Source: SYFI01 sp046095485
Lineage (GTDB): Bacteria; Actinomycetota; Thermoleophilia; Miltoncostaeales; Miltoncostaeaceae
Assembly (NCBI GenBank): GCA_046095485.1
Contig: JBJTJN010000027.1
Span: 5,199-69,198 of the forward strand
Length of the DNA: 64,000 nt
Direction of reading: 5' to 3'
The first letter of the stretch is position 1. Each line of letters starts with the position of its first letter. This document shows, piece after piece, positions 1-12,871 of the stretch. The notes beneath the pieces were generated by a model. The model did no database searches, was not told the DNA's origin, and saw nothing but the letters and a program-made list of their open reading frames with translations. The position numbers were made by a program, and so were the translations under genes.

Positions 1-3377
<3,377 letters not shown>

Positions 3378-3395
3378 TCGCGCAGCGGGGGGGTC

Positions 3396-3420
3396 GCCGC
3401 CGGGATCACGTCCCGGCGGC
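3396..3420. terminator. Hairpin between convergent rpoC and the 3406-4194 gene
   Basis: A perfect 10-bp stem (GCCGCCGGGA / TCCCGGCGGC) encloses the loop TCACG. There is no clear T-tract. The stop codon of the opposing gene (3406-3408) sits in the loop, so the hairpin also covers the end of that coding region. It probably terminates both transcripts. Confidence 0.6.
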
Positions 3421-4194
3421 GGTCTCCTGCTTCTTCTTGCGGTGGCGCTGCCAGAACCACGTGGGCACGCGGTGGTCGCCCGGGTAGCGGGCCTCAGAGC
3501 GGGTCATGCGGCGCACGCCGTAGAACTTGCGCGCCCACCACGAGCTGGGGCGGGCCAGGCGCACGGCACCGATGAAGGCCAGCGGCCAGAAGAGGAAGCC
3601 CACGAAGGCGAAGGTCCATTTCCCCTTGAGGAACGTGACCACGCAGAAGGTCGCCGCGAGGATGTGCCAGGTGCCGACGATCCAGTTGCCCGTGATGTCC
3701 GAGTTGTTCCAGATGTCCACCCAGAACGGGATTCCCAGCGCGGCCAGCGCCAGCACCGCGAGCAGCACGATCACGGCATCCACCGACCGCCGGCCCTCCT
3801 TCGACCAGTACACGTCCTTCAGCGTGAGCCACAGGGCGAACTCGTCGAGGGTGAGCGCCGCGCCGATGCCGAAGAACGTGGGCACGATGAGCCCCGCCAA
3901 GCCACCGGGCTGCCAGTCGATGGCGATTCCCACCGTGCCCGTGACCAGCAGCAGGATGATTCCCGGCACCAGGTGATGGATGTGCGTTCCGCCCACCGAG
4001 ACGTCGCCGAACGGGCCCTTGCCATGCTTGATCGACCACGTGATGCCGCGCGTGATGAGGAAGGTCACGAGGAACGCCACCAGGGCGATCTGGATCGTGC
4101 CGATGCCCGTCTGGCGCACGCGCTCCTGGAAGGCGTCCACCACGGGGAACGACTCCGACCAGAAGTCGGCGGGAATGAGGATGAGGGGGCCCAT
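3406..4194 (-). CDS. Polytopic membrane protein, function unknown
   Basis: A 262-residue protein with about six predicted membrane helices. Hydrophobic stretches lie near residues 34-50, 75-95, 98-112, 140-160, 172-190 and 195-212, followed by a basic cytoplasmic-type C-terminal tail rich in Arg and Lys. Conspicuous polar motifs inside the hydrophobic core are GGTHIHHLVPG (around residue 68) and LTLDEFALW (around residue 112). The His and Asp/Glu pairs could bind a metal or form an active site. I recognise it only as a conserved actinobacterial membrane protein type and assign no function. A leaderless-type -10 box lies just upstream. It converges on rpoC. Confidence 0.75.
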   Translation of the reverse strand: MGPLILIPADFWSESFPVVDAFQERVRQTGIGTIQIALVAFLVTFLITRGITWSIKHGKGPFGDVSVGGTHIHHLVPGIILLLVTGTVGIAIDWQPGGLAGLIVPTFFGIGAALTLDEFALWLTLKDVYWSKEGRRSVDAVIVLLAVLALAALGIPFWVDIWNNSDITGNWIVGTWHILAATFCVVTFLKGKWTFAFVGFLFWPLAFIGAVRLARPSSWWARKFYGVRRMTRSEARYPGDHRVPTWFWQRHRKKKQETAAGT

Positions 4195-4202
4195 GGGCGC
4201 CT

Positions 4203-4208
4203 ACCCTA
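4203..4208 (-). promoter_or_regulatory. -10 box TAGGGT, leaderless spacing
   Basis: TAGGGT on the minus strand ends 8 bases before the ATG at 4194. Transcription would therefore start at or next to the start codon. No convincing -35 is seen. Confidence 0.45.
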
Positions 4209-4254
4209 GCGGCGTCGGGCGGGGATCACGCGCGGGCGTGCACGCACCGGGCGG

Positions 4255-5028
4255 TCAGCCCGGGAAGCGCACGTGCAGGTGGTCGTCGTGGTTCGGCCAC
4301 CGCACCACCACGCCGGCCGGCCCGCGCAGGTCGAGCGACGGACCGATGAGCACCAGGTCGGCTCCCTGCGCCACCAGGCGGTCGATCACCTGCTGGGTGA
4401 GCGCCCGGTCGTAGTTGCCGGGGTTGGCGGCGCCGCGCTCGCGATCGCGGCGCGGCAGCCGGATGTCCACGTCGAGCCCGTTCTGGTGCGACGAGTGCCC
4501 GTCGATGCGGCCGCCGCTCCGGCGCGAGAGGTCGCCGATGCCCAGCGGCCCGGCGCCCGGGTTGGCCTTCGCCCACCATGCGCCGAGCTCCACCACCTCG
4601 CGCACCAGGCGCGCGGTGCCCCAGCGCGTCTCGAGCCCGCCCGGCTCGCGCTGGGTGCGCGGGTCGTACGTGTAGTAGCCGGTGCCCGATGCCGGCAGCC
4701 GCACGGCACCCGTCAGGCGCCCGCCATTGGGCGAGCCGTCCGGCACGCTCTCGCGCCAGTCGATGATCGCCCCGCCGTCCTCGCCCGTCACCTCGATGGT
4801 CTGCGGCACCAGCACGGGCTCCCTGGGGATCACCATGTTCACGGGGGCCTGCGGCACCGGCTGGCTGGGCACCTCGCGGTCGGGCAGGGCCGCGGCGAGC
4901 GGCACCGAGCACGCGAGAAGGCCCACGAGGCCGATCCACATGGCGCGACCGCGCCGGCCGTGGCGGGCCTCGCGGCGGCGGCCGCAGGCCGCGCAGGGGC
5001 AGGGCGAATTGAGCAGTGGGCGGGGCAT
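4255..5028 (-). CDS. MepA-like murein endopeptidase (LAS-fold zinc peptidase), membrane-anchored
   Basis: A 257-residue protein with a Cys/Arg-rich N-terminus, a hydrophobic signal or anchor segment at about residues 30-48, and a C-terminal peptidase domain. The zinc site typical of penicillin-insensitive murein endopeptidases (family M74, LAS fold) is present: HSSHQNGLDVDIR at about residue 176 and HDDHLHVRF near the C-terminus. The likely role is extracytoplasmic cleavage of peptidoglycan cross-links. An internal ATG at 4941 would start just before the hydrophobic segment and is an alternative. The -10 box at 5038-5043 favours the longer form. Divergent from the 5151 gene. Confidence 0.82.
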   Translation of the reverse strand: MPRPLLNSPCPCAACGRRREARHGRRGRAMWIGLVGLLACSVPLAAALPDREVPSQPVPQAPVNMVIPREPVLVPQTIEVTGEDGGAIIDWRESVPDGSPNGGRLTGAVRLPASGTGYYTYDPRTQREPGGLETRWGTARLVREVVELGAWWAKANPGAGPLGIGDLSRRSGGRIDGHSSHQNGLDVDIRLPRRDRERGAANPGNYDRALTQQVIDRLVAQGADLVLIGPSLDLRGPAGVVVRWPNHDDHLHVRFPG

Positions 5029-5037
5029 GGGGAGGGC

Positions 5038-5043
5038 ACGCTA
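5038..5043 (-). promoter_or_regulatory. -10 box TAGCGT, leaderless spacing
   Basis: TAGCGT on the minus strand ends 9 bases before the ATG at 5028, predicting a leaderless or nearly leaderless mRNA for the MepA-like gene. Confidence 0.45.
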
Positions 5044-5135
5044 GGTGCGCCGCCCGCCCGCGTGGGAAATGCCCGTTTCGGGCTCGGTGCGTCGACGCTT
5101 GCGACCGATCTCCTTCCCCGCTCGCGGCGCTGTCC

Positions 5136-5141
5136 TACGAT
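5136..5141 (+). promoter_or_regulatory. -10 box TACGAT, leaderless spacing
   Basis: TACGAT ends 9 bases before the GTG at 5151. This supports that start codon over in-frame upstream ones, which would lie before the promoter. Confidence 0.45.
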
Positions 5142-5150
5142 CGCCACATC

Positions 5151-5909
5151 GTGTCCCGGCTTGCTCGTCCCGTCATCCTCATTCCCCTGATCATCGCCCT
5201 CGTGCTGATCGGGCTCGGGGCCTGGTGGTGGTCGCAGGCCGGCAGCAGCACGCCGGTGTCCGAGCAGGCCGCGAGCCGTGATTACGGGTCGGATACGGCG
5301 CCCGCCGTGGCCGGTGCCCCGCGGTCGGGCGTGTGGACCTACCGTGCCTCCGGCGACGAGACCGTGGGCATCGGGCCCGTCACGATCGATCGCCGCCTGC
5401 CCGCCGAGGCGCAGATCGTGGTGCGGTCGGCCCCGAAGGGCTTCTGGCGCACGCTGGCGCTGAGCGAGGAGCACGTGGAGGCATCGCGACTGCGCGTCAC
5501 GCCTGCCGGCGAGCGCCTCGAGGAGCGCGTGACGAGCGTGAAGGTCACCGGCCTGGGGCGCGACGACCGCCAGATGCTGAAGCCCCCGCCGCTGGTCTAC
5601 CCCGCGGCCATGGAGCCGGGTGATTCGTGGACCGAGCGCTACATGATGGACGAGGTGCGGGTGGTCACGCGGGCCCGGGTGCTCCGGGCCGATGCCCTCG
5701 ATGTCGACGGCACGCAGGTGCGCGTGCTGGTGATCGACAAGCGCGGCACCGTGACGGGGCCCCTCGCGGGCACGCGCAATGACCGCGTGTGGTGGTCACC
5801 CGAGCTCGAGATGCCCGTGAGGTGGGTGATGCACACCGAGCTCGATGGCTTCGCGTCGCTGCGCACCGACGCCGACCTGGTGCTCACCCGCCCGGCGCCG
5901 ACGTCGTGA
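5151..5909 (+). CDS. Membrane-anchored extracytoplasmic protein, unknown function
   Basis: A 252-residue protein with one N-terminal membrane helix (ILIPLIIALVLIGLGAWWW, residues about 9-27). A soluble, mostly beta-predicted domain follows, starting after a Ser/Thr/Ala linker. The frame stays open upstream to 5016, but the GTG at 5151 is preferred because it directly precedes the membrane segment and is preceded by a -10 box. I see no catalytic motif. The gene overlaps the start of ecfT by four bases (GTGA), so the two are probably translated together. A lipid- or ligand-binding role is possible but unsupported. Confidence 0.7.
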   Translation: MSRLARPVILIPLIIALVLIGLGAWWWSQAGSSTPVSEQAASRDYGSDTAPAVAGAPRSGVWTYRASGDETVGIGPVTIDRRLPAEAQIVVRSAPKGFWRTLALSEEHVEASRLRVTPAGERLEERVTSVKVTGLGRDDRQMLKPPPLVYPAAMEPGDSWTERYMMDEVRVVTRARVLRADALDVDGTQVRVLVIDKRGTVTGPLAGTRNDRVWWSPELEMPVRWVMHTELDGFASLRTDADLVLTRPAPTS

Positions 5910-6811
5910 GCGCGCCCGTCGCGGGCGACCGCGCGCCGCTGCCCGTGGTGCTACTGGTGCTGGCCGCCGGGGTGCTGGCCTTCACCACCGACCAGCCGCT
6001 GGTGCTCGCCGCCCTGGCCGTGGGCGCCATCGTGCTGCTTCGCATGGCGCCCGGCAGCCCCGGACGCCTGGTGGTGGTGGCCGCGTTGGTGTCGGCCATC
6101 GGGGTGTTCCTGCTCACTCCGCTGGTGTCGGGACAGGGCGACCTGGTGCTCGTGGACATCCCCGTGCCGCCGCCGCTCAGCGGCGAGATCACGGCCGAGG
6201 AACTCGTGGCCGGGGCCGCGGCCGCCCTGCGGGTGCTCGCCACCATCGCGCTCGCCGCCGCGCTGTTCGCATGGGCCGACCCCGACCGCATGCTGGCCGG
6301 CCTCGGGCGCGTGGCCCCGCGATCTGCCCTGGTATCGGCCCTGGCCGCGCGCCTGGTGCCGACCATGCGCCGCGACGCCCGGGCCATCGCCGAGACGGCC
6401 CGGCTGCGCGGGGTGGGGCTCACCACCGGATCGCGCATGCAGCGGGCACGCGCGGCCGCACCACTGGCGCTCCCGCTGGTGGGATCGGCCCTCGAGCGCG
6501 GCCTCGATGCCGCCGAGGCCATGGCCGCGCGCGGGTATGGCGAGGGGCGCCGCACGCGCCTCCCCGAGCGCCCGCGCGACGTCGGCGAGAACGTCACGCT
6601 GGGAATGTCGGTGCTGCTCGCCGGGGTGGTCGCGTGGGCCATCGCGGCCGGAGCCATCGGCTTCACGTTCTATCCGGTGCTCGGTCCGGTGCTCACCTGG
6701 CAGGCCCTCGTGCTGTCGGCGGCGGCGCTGCTGGCCCTTGTGGGCTCTGCGGTGGCGCTTTCGCGCGCCGGATCGCGCCCGAGCGGTGTTGGACGGCCCT
6801 ATTCGCCGTGA
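5906..6811 (+). CDS. ecfT: Energy-coupling factor transporter transmembrane protein EcfT/CbiQ family
   Basis: A 301-residue membrane protein of the ECF vitamin/metal importer T-component type. Hydrophobic helices occupy the N-terminal 60 residues, about 95-125, and the C-terminal third. The cytoplasmic coupling domain between them carries the family's two Arg-Gly motifs, TARLRGVGL at about residue 175 and AMAARGYGEG at about residue 210. These normally dock on the ATPase subunits. The GTG start at 5906 overlaps the stop of the upstream gene. No EcfA ATPase gene lies nearby. The only S-component in the window is bioY, about 44 kb away. The end of the gene overlaps the str-operon promoter. Confidence 0.82.
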   Translation: MSAPVAGDRAPLPVVLLVLAAGVLAFTTDQPLVLAALAVGAIVLLRMAPGSPGRLVVVAALVSAIGVFLLTPLVSGQGDLVLVDIPVPPPLSGEITAEELVAGAAAALRVLATIALAAALFAWADPDRMLAGLGRVAPRSALVSALAARLVPTMRRDARAIAETARLRGVGLTTGSRMQRARAAAPLALPLVGSALERGLDAAEAMAARGYGEGRRTRLPERPRDVGENVTLGMSVLLAGVVAWAIAAGAIGFTFYPVLGPVLTWQALVLSAAALLALVGSAVALSRAGSRPSGVGRPYSP

Positions 6812-6817
6812 TACGGT
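6789..6817 (+). promoter_or_regulatory. Promoter of the str operon (rpsL-rpsG-fusA)
   Basis: TTGGAC (6789-6794) and TACGGT (6812-6817) are separated by 17 bases, a close match to a housekeeping sigma promoter. The -35 lies inside the end of ecfT. Transcription would start near 6824, leaving a leader of about 50 bases before rpsL. Confidence 0.6.
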
Positions 6818-6877
6818 CCCGGACCGCTCGCCCGCCGGGGCGACCGATTCGACACGCCCACAGTCCGGAAGAGGCTC

Positions 6878-7249
6878 GTGCCAACGATCAACCAGATGGT
6901 CCGCAAGGGCCGCAAGCCCAAGGCGACCAAGACCTCCACGCCCGCCCTGCGCGGGGCCCCGCAGAAGCGCGGGGTGTGCACGAGGGTCTACACCACCACC
7001 CCGAAGAAGCCGAACTCGGCGCTGCGCAAGGTGGCGCGCGTGCGGCTCACCAACGGGATGGAGGTCACGAGCTACATCCCCGGCGAGGGCCACAACCTCC
7101 AGGAGCACTCCGTGGTGCTCGTGCGCGGAGGCCGCGTGAAGGACCTTCCGGGCGTCCGGTACAAGGTCATCCGCGCCGCGCTCGACACCGCAGGCGTTTC
7201 CGACCGCAAGCAGGCGCGCTCGAAGTACGGCGCCAAGACACCGAAGTAG
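6878..7249 (+). CDS. rpsL: 30S ribosomal protein S12
   Basis: A 123-residue uS12, normal length for the bacterial protein. It has the highly conserved decoding-site segment TTTPKKPNSALRKVARVRL, including the Lys classically altered in streptomycin resistance, and GEGHNLQEHS. S12 sits at the 30S A-site and monitors codon-anticodon pairing. The start is GTG, matching the conserved N-terminus (PTINQMVRKGR). First gene of the str operon, 4 bases before rpsG. Confidence 0.97.
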   Translation: MPTINQMVRKGRKPKATKTSTPALRGAPQKRGVCTRVYTTTPKKPNSALRKVARVRLTNGMEVTSYIPGEGHNLQEHSVVLVRGGRVKDLPGVRYKVIRAALDTAGVSDRKQARSKYGAKTPK

Positions 7250-7253
7250 GCAG

Positions 7254-7724
7254 ATGCCCCGCCGCGCAGCAATCACACGCCGTCCGCTCATCCCGGACCC
7301 CGTCTACGACAACGTCGTCGTGACGCAGCTCATCAACAAGGTCCTCTCGGCCGGCAAGAAGTCGGTGGCCGAGCGCACCGTGTACGACGCGCTCGAGCGC
7401 ATTCGCGAGCGCACCGGTCGCGACCCCGTGCAGGTGATGGAGGAGGCCATCCGCAACGTCACGCCGGCGCTCGAGGTGAAGAGCCGCCGCGTGGGTGGCG
7501 CCACCTACCAGGTGCCCATCGAGGTGCCGTCGCGCCGCGGCCGCACCCTGGCCATCCGGTGGATCGTGCTCTTCGCGCGGCAGCGCCGCGAGAAGCAGAT
7601 GAGCGAGCGCCTCGCCAACGAGCTGCTCGACGCCCTCGGTTCGCAGGGCGGCGCCTTCAAGCGCAAGGATGACCTCTACCGGATGGCGCAGGCCAACAAG
7701 GCCTTCGCGCACTACCGCTGGTAG
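7254..7724 (+). CDS. rpsG: 30S ribosomal protein S7
   Basis: A 156-residue uS7, the primary assembly protein of the 30S head, which contacts mRNA and tRNA at the E site. It matches the family in length and in the beta-hairpin region (GGATYQVPIEV) and helical core. The ATG start lies 4 bases after rpsL, so the two are translationally linked. A hairpin follows before fusA. Confidence 0.97.
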   Translation: MPRRAAITRRPLIPDPVYDNVVVTQLINKVLSAGKKSVAERTVYDALERIRERTGRDPVQVMEEAIRNVTPALEVKSRRVGGATYQVPIEVPSRRGRTLAIRWIVLFARQRREKQMSERLANELLDALGSQGGAFKRKDDLYRMAQANKAFAHYRW

Positions 7725-7732
7725 CGCCCGTT

Positions 7733-7754
7733 CCCCGGCCGAATCCGGCCGGGG
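7733..7754 (+). terminator. Hairpin between rpsG and fusA
   Basis: A perfect 9-bp stem CCCCGGCCG / CGGCCGGGG with loop AATC lies 9 bases after the rpsG stop. It lacks a T-tract, so it may be a partial terminator, an mRNA-stability element or an S7-type feedback site. The choice is not decidable from the sequence. Confidence 0.45.
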
Positions 7755-7828
7755 TGGGCTTGCATACAGAGAGACGTCGCGGGGGAGTCGGTTCCCCGTG
7801 CCACATCGTTACGGACAGGTGAGATTCA

Positions 7829-9919
<2,091 letters not shown>

Positions 9920-9943
9920 CGCCCGCCGCAGCATGATGTTCCC

Positions 9944-9969
9944 GGGGGGCCGCTTTCACGCGGCCCCCC
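9944..9969. terminator. Bidirectional terminator hairpin after fusA
   Basis: A perfect 10-bp stem GGGGGGCCGC / GCGGCCCCCC with loop TTTCAC lies between convergent fusA and the oxidoreductase gene. The stability is high and there is no long T-tract, as usual in such GC-rich genomes. Confidence 0.7.
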
Positions 9970-9981
9970 GTCGTTCGCGCC

Positions 9982-12663
9982 CTACTCGTGCAGCAGGCGG
10001 TCCAGGTGCACGGCGGGGTGATCGGCGTGCCGGCCGGTGAGGTCACGGATCTGCTCGCGGCAGCTCACGCCCGCGGCCACCATCGGGGCTCCTGAGGCGC
10101 GCACCTCGGGCGCCAGGCCGTCCTCGCCGATGAGGCGCGACACCTCGGGATGCAGGTAGCCGAAGGCGCCGGCCATGCCGCAGCAGCCGGCATCGGTGGC
10201 ATGCGCGCCCGGTCCCATGGCGGCAACGGCCGCGGTGTCGCCGTCGGCGCGGGCGTGGCAGTGGCGGTGCACCAGCGGGGCGTCGCGCATGCCGGGCACC
10301 TCGAGGCCCAGGTCCACCACCGCCTGCTCGAACGAGACCACGGCATCGGCCACCCACTGGGCGCGGGGGTCATCGGGCAGCACCCACGGAAGGTCGGACG
10401 CCAGCATCGACAGGCACGAGGGCTCGAGCACCACGATGGGGTGCCCCGCCATGGCGTAGGGCGCGAGCGCGCGCAGCACCTTGAGCCCCTGCGCGCGGGC
10501 CAGGTCGGGCATGCCCTGCGACAGCGCGGGGCGGCCGCAGCACCCACCCGAGAGCACCTCGGCGCGCGCGCCCGCGGCGCCGAGCACGCGCACGGCGGCG
10601 TCACCGATCGGCGGGTGCAGGAAGCGCGTCCAGGTGTCGGCGAACAGGCCGATCGGGGTGCCGTGGCCCGTGGGCGCGGGCGGGCGCCACTCGCGCACGG
10701 GCACCGGGGCCTCACGGCCCAGGCGCCCCTGCGCCAGGCCGGCCATGCGCCGGGCCAGGCGCGGCGACCGTGATCCGGCCCGCATGAGGTCGTGAGCGTG
10801 GGCGGCGGCCAGCACGGCGGGGGAGGGGCGCTGCTCGGCGTGCCGGTGCACCATGGCCTCCACCTTCAGGCGCGACATGTCCACGCCGGCCGGGCACTCG
10901 GTGGCGCAGGCCCGGCACGACAGGCACAGGTCGAGCGCCTCGGCCAAGCCCGGGTCGGCAAGGCCCAGGTCGAGGTTGCCCTCGATCGCGGCGCGCAGCA
11001 GCACGGCGCGCCCGCGGGTGGAGTGCCGCTCGTCATGCAGTGCCTGGTACGACGGGCACATCACGGCATCCGACCGGCGGCACTGGCCGTTGCCGTTGCA
11101 GGCCTCGGCCGCGCGCTGCAGGCCGCCCACGGCGTCGAACGACACCGCGGTGCTGATGTGGCGCAGGGGAGGGGACGCCGCGATGCGCAGCCCCTCATCC
11201 AGCGGATCGGGGTCGGTGATGATGCCCGGGTTGAGGATGCCCGCGGGGTCGAGCGCGCGCTTGACCTCGTCGAAGCGCCTGAGCAGGTCGGCGTCGTACA
11301 TGCGCGGCAGCAGCTCGCCGCGCAGGCGCCCGTCGCCGTGCTCGCCCGACAGCGATCCACCATGCGCGGCCACGATGTCGGCTACGGCCTCGGCCACCCG
11401 TCGCACCTGTGCCGGGGCACCCGGCTGGCGCAGGTCGACCATCGGGCGGATATGCAGGCAGCCCACGCTCGCGTGGCCGTACCAGACCGCATCGCCCATG
11501 CCCTCCTCGGCCAGCACTGCGCGCACCTCGCGCGCGAACGACTCCAGGGCCTCGGGCGGCACGGCCGGGTCCTCGATGAAGGGGATGGGCTTCTCGTCGC
11601 CCTCGGTGCGAAGCGCGCGGGCGATTCCGGTGCGCCGGATCGTCCACACCGCGGCCTGGTCGCCCGGGTCGTCGATCACCGTGGCGCCCGCCAGCGCCCG
11701 GGCCTTCCCCGTGGCCTCACCCACCTCGCCCGAGTACTCCACCACCAGCATCGCGGGGGCTCGCCCCACGATCCCCAGCAGCGCGCGCTCGGCGGGCTGG
11801 CGATTGGAGGGATCCACCAGCGAGGCATCCATGAGCTCGATGGCCGATGGACCGGTGCCGATGAGGCCGGGCACGGCGCCCAGCGCGGAGTCGACGTCGG
11901 GGTAGGGGATGATTGCCAGCGCGCGCTCCGGGGCCATCGGCAGCAGGCGCACCACAGCCGAGCGCATCACCGCCAGCGTGCCCTCGCTGCCCGAGAGGAA
12001 CGCCGGCCAGTCGGGGTCGGGGCCGACCAGGCGATCAAGCGCGTACCCCGACACCCGGCGCATGAGGGCCGGAAAGCCCTGGTCGGTGGCGAGCGCCCGC
12101 GCCGCCTCGAGCGCCGGCGGCGCCTGCCCGCCCTTCGCGAGCGACGCCTGCGTGCCGTCGGCCAGCACCACGTCGAGCTCCACGAGGTTGTCGGCGGTCA
12201 TGCCGTAGACGATCGACCGCGCGCCCGCGGAGTTGTTGCCGATCATCCCGCCGAGGGTGGCCCGGCTTCCGGTGGCGACGTCGGGCCCGAACATCAGCCC
12301 GTGCGCGGCGGCCGCGCGGTTGAGGTCGTCGAGCACCACGCCGGGCCCCACGCGGGCGGTCATCGATGCGGCATCCACCTCGATGTCGCGCAGGCGCGAG
12401 CAGTCGACAACCAGGCCCCGGCCCACCGACTGCCCTGCAAGGCTCGTGCCCGCACCCCGCATGGTGAGGGGTATGCCGTGCCGCGCGCAGCAATCCACGG
12501 CCAGCGCGAGGTCGTCCTCGTGCGCCGCCAGCAGTGCTCCCACGGGCACCCGGCGGTACAGGCTGGCGTCCACGGCATAGAGCTCGCGCGTGGCGGCATC
12601 GGCGCGTACATCGCCCCGTGCCTCGCGGGCGAGATCCAGCAGCGCATGGCGTGCGGTATCCAC
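9982..12663 (-). CDS. FAD-linked oxidase fused to iron-sulfur and cysteine-rich (CCG) domains
   Basis: An 893-residue D-2-hydroxyacid dehydrogenase-type enzyme. The order is: N-terminal PCMH-type FAD-binding domain (RGAGTSLAGQSVG around residue 74, and GGMIGNNSAGARSIVYG around 140), FAD-oxidase C-terminal domain up to about residue 500, a ferredoxin-like 4Fe-4S part (CNGNGQCRR near 532 and CLSCRACATECPAG near 600), then a GlpC/HdrB-like domain with CCG motifs (GGCCGRP near 705, CCGMAGAFGY near 840). Such fusions oxidise D-lactate, glycolate or 2-hydroxyglutarate and pass electrons to a quinone or partner; the substrate cannot be read here. The GTG start has a -10 box 7 bases upstream. It interrupts the usual fusA-tuf linkage. 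Confidence 0.88.
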   Translation of the reverse strand: MDTARHALLDLAREARGDVRADAATRELYAVDASLYRRVPVGALLAAHEDDLALAVDCCARHGIPLTMRGAGTSLAGQSVGRGLVVDCSRLRDIEVDAASMTARVGPGVVLDDLNRAAAAHGLMFGPDVATGSRATLGGMIGNNSAGARSIVYGMTADNLVELDVVLADGTQASLAKGGQAPPALEAARALATDQGFPALMRRVSGYALDRLVGPDPDWPAFLSGSEGTLAVMRSAVVRLLPMAPERALAIIPYPDVDSALGAVPGLIGTGPSAIELMDASLVDPSNRQPAERALLGIVGRAPAMLVVEYSGEVGEATGKARALAGATVIDDPGDQAAVWTIRRTGIARALRTEGDEKPIPFIEDPAVPPEALESFAREVRAVLAEEGMGDAVWYGHASVGCLHIRPMVDLRQPGAPAQVRRVAEAVADIVAAHGGSLSGEHGDGRLRGELLPRMYDADLLRRFDEVKRALDPAGILNPGIITDPDPLDEGLRIAASPPLRHISTAVSFDAVGGLQRAAEACNGNGQCRRSDAVMCPSYQALHDERHSTRGRAVLLRAAIEGNLDLGLADPGLAEALDLCLSCRACATECPAGVDMSRLKVEAMVHRHAEQRPSPAVLAAAHAHDLMRAGSRSPRLARRMAGLAQGRLGREAPVPVREWRPPAPTGHGTPIGLFADTWTRFLHPPIGDAAVRVLGAAGARAEVLSGGCCGRPALSQGMPDLARAQGLKVLRALAPYAMAGHPIVVLEPSCLSMLASDLPWVLPDDPRAQWVADAVVSFEQAVVDLGLEVPGMRDAPLVHRHCHARADGDTAAVAAMGPGAHATDAGCCGMAGAFGYLHPEVSRLIGEDGLAPEVRASGAPMVAAGVSCREQIRDLTGRHADHPAVHLDRLLHE

Positions 12664-12670
12664 GTGCCCG

Positions 12671-12676
12671 ATGCTA
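12671..12676 (-). promoter_or_regulatory. -10 box TAGCAT, leaderless spacing
   Basis: TAGCAT on the minus strand ends 7 bases before the GTG at 12663. It drives the oxidoreductase gene and is divergent from the tuf promoter about 30 bases away. Confidence 0.45.
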
Positions 12677-12702
12677 TGCCCGACGGCTCACCGAAGTCGC
12701 GC

Positions 12703-12730
12703 TTGCGAGCCGGCCATCGCGTGCTATGTT
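12703..12730 (+). promoter_or_regulatory. Promoter of tuf
   Basis: TTGCGA (12703-12708) and TATGTT (12725-12730) are separated by 16 bases. Predicted transcription starts near 12737, giving a leader of about 135 bases that contains the terminator-like structure at 12752-12804. Confidence 0.6.
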
Positions 12731-12751
12731 CCCCCGGCTCGCGAGAGCAAC

Positions 12752-12804
12752 GGCCTTCTAGCGCGCGGCCAAACGTGGCCGCGCGTTGCATGAGAGGGCC
12801 TTTT
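12752..12804 (+). promoter_or_regulatory. Terminator-like attenuator in the tuf leader
   Basis: An outer 8-bp stem (GGCCTTCT 12752-12759 with AGAGGGCC 12793-12800, one G-U pair) surrounds a perfect 10-bp inner stem (12762-12771 with 12776-12785, loop AACG). TTTT follows at 12801-12804. The layout is that of an intrinsic terminator, but it lies downstream of the tuf promoter and upstream of the tuf start. The gene before it points the other way. Attenuation control of EF-Tu synthesis is therefore the simplest reading. Confidence 0.55.
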
Positions 12805-12871
12805 CGGAAGCACAGGCGGGCGGCGACCCCGATGGTCGCACGCCCGCTCGGACGCGCATGAGGAGCATGGG

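Noticed and set aside
10792..12861. A 689-codon plus-strand frame opposite the FAD oxidoreductase
   Set aside because: The minus-strand frame contains complete FAD and iron-sulfur motifs; the plus-strand product is Arg/His-rich noise.
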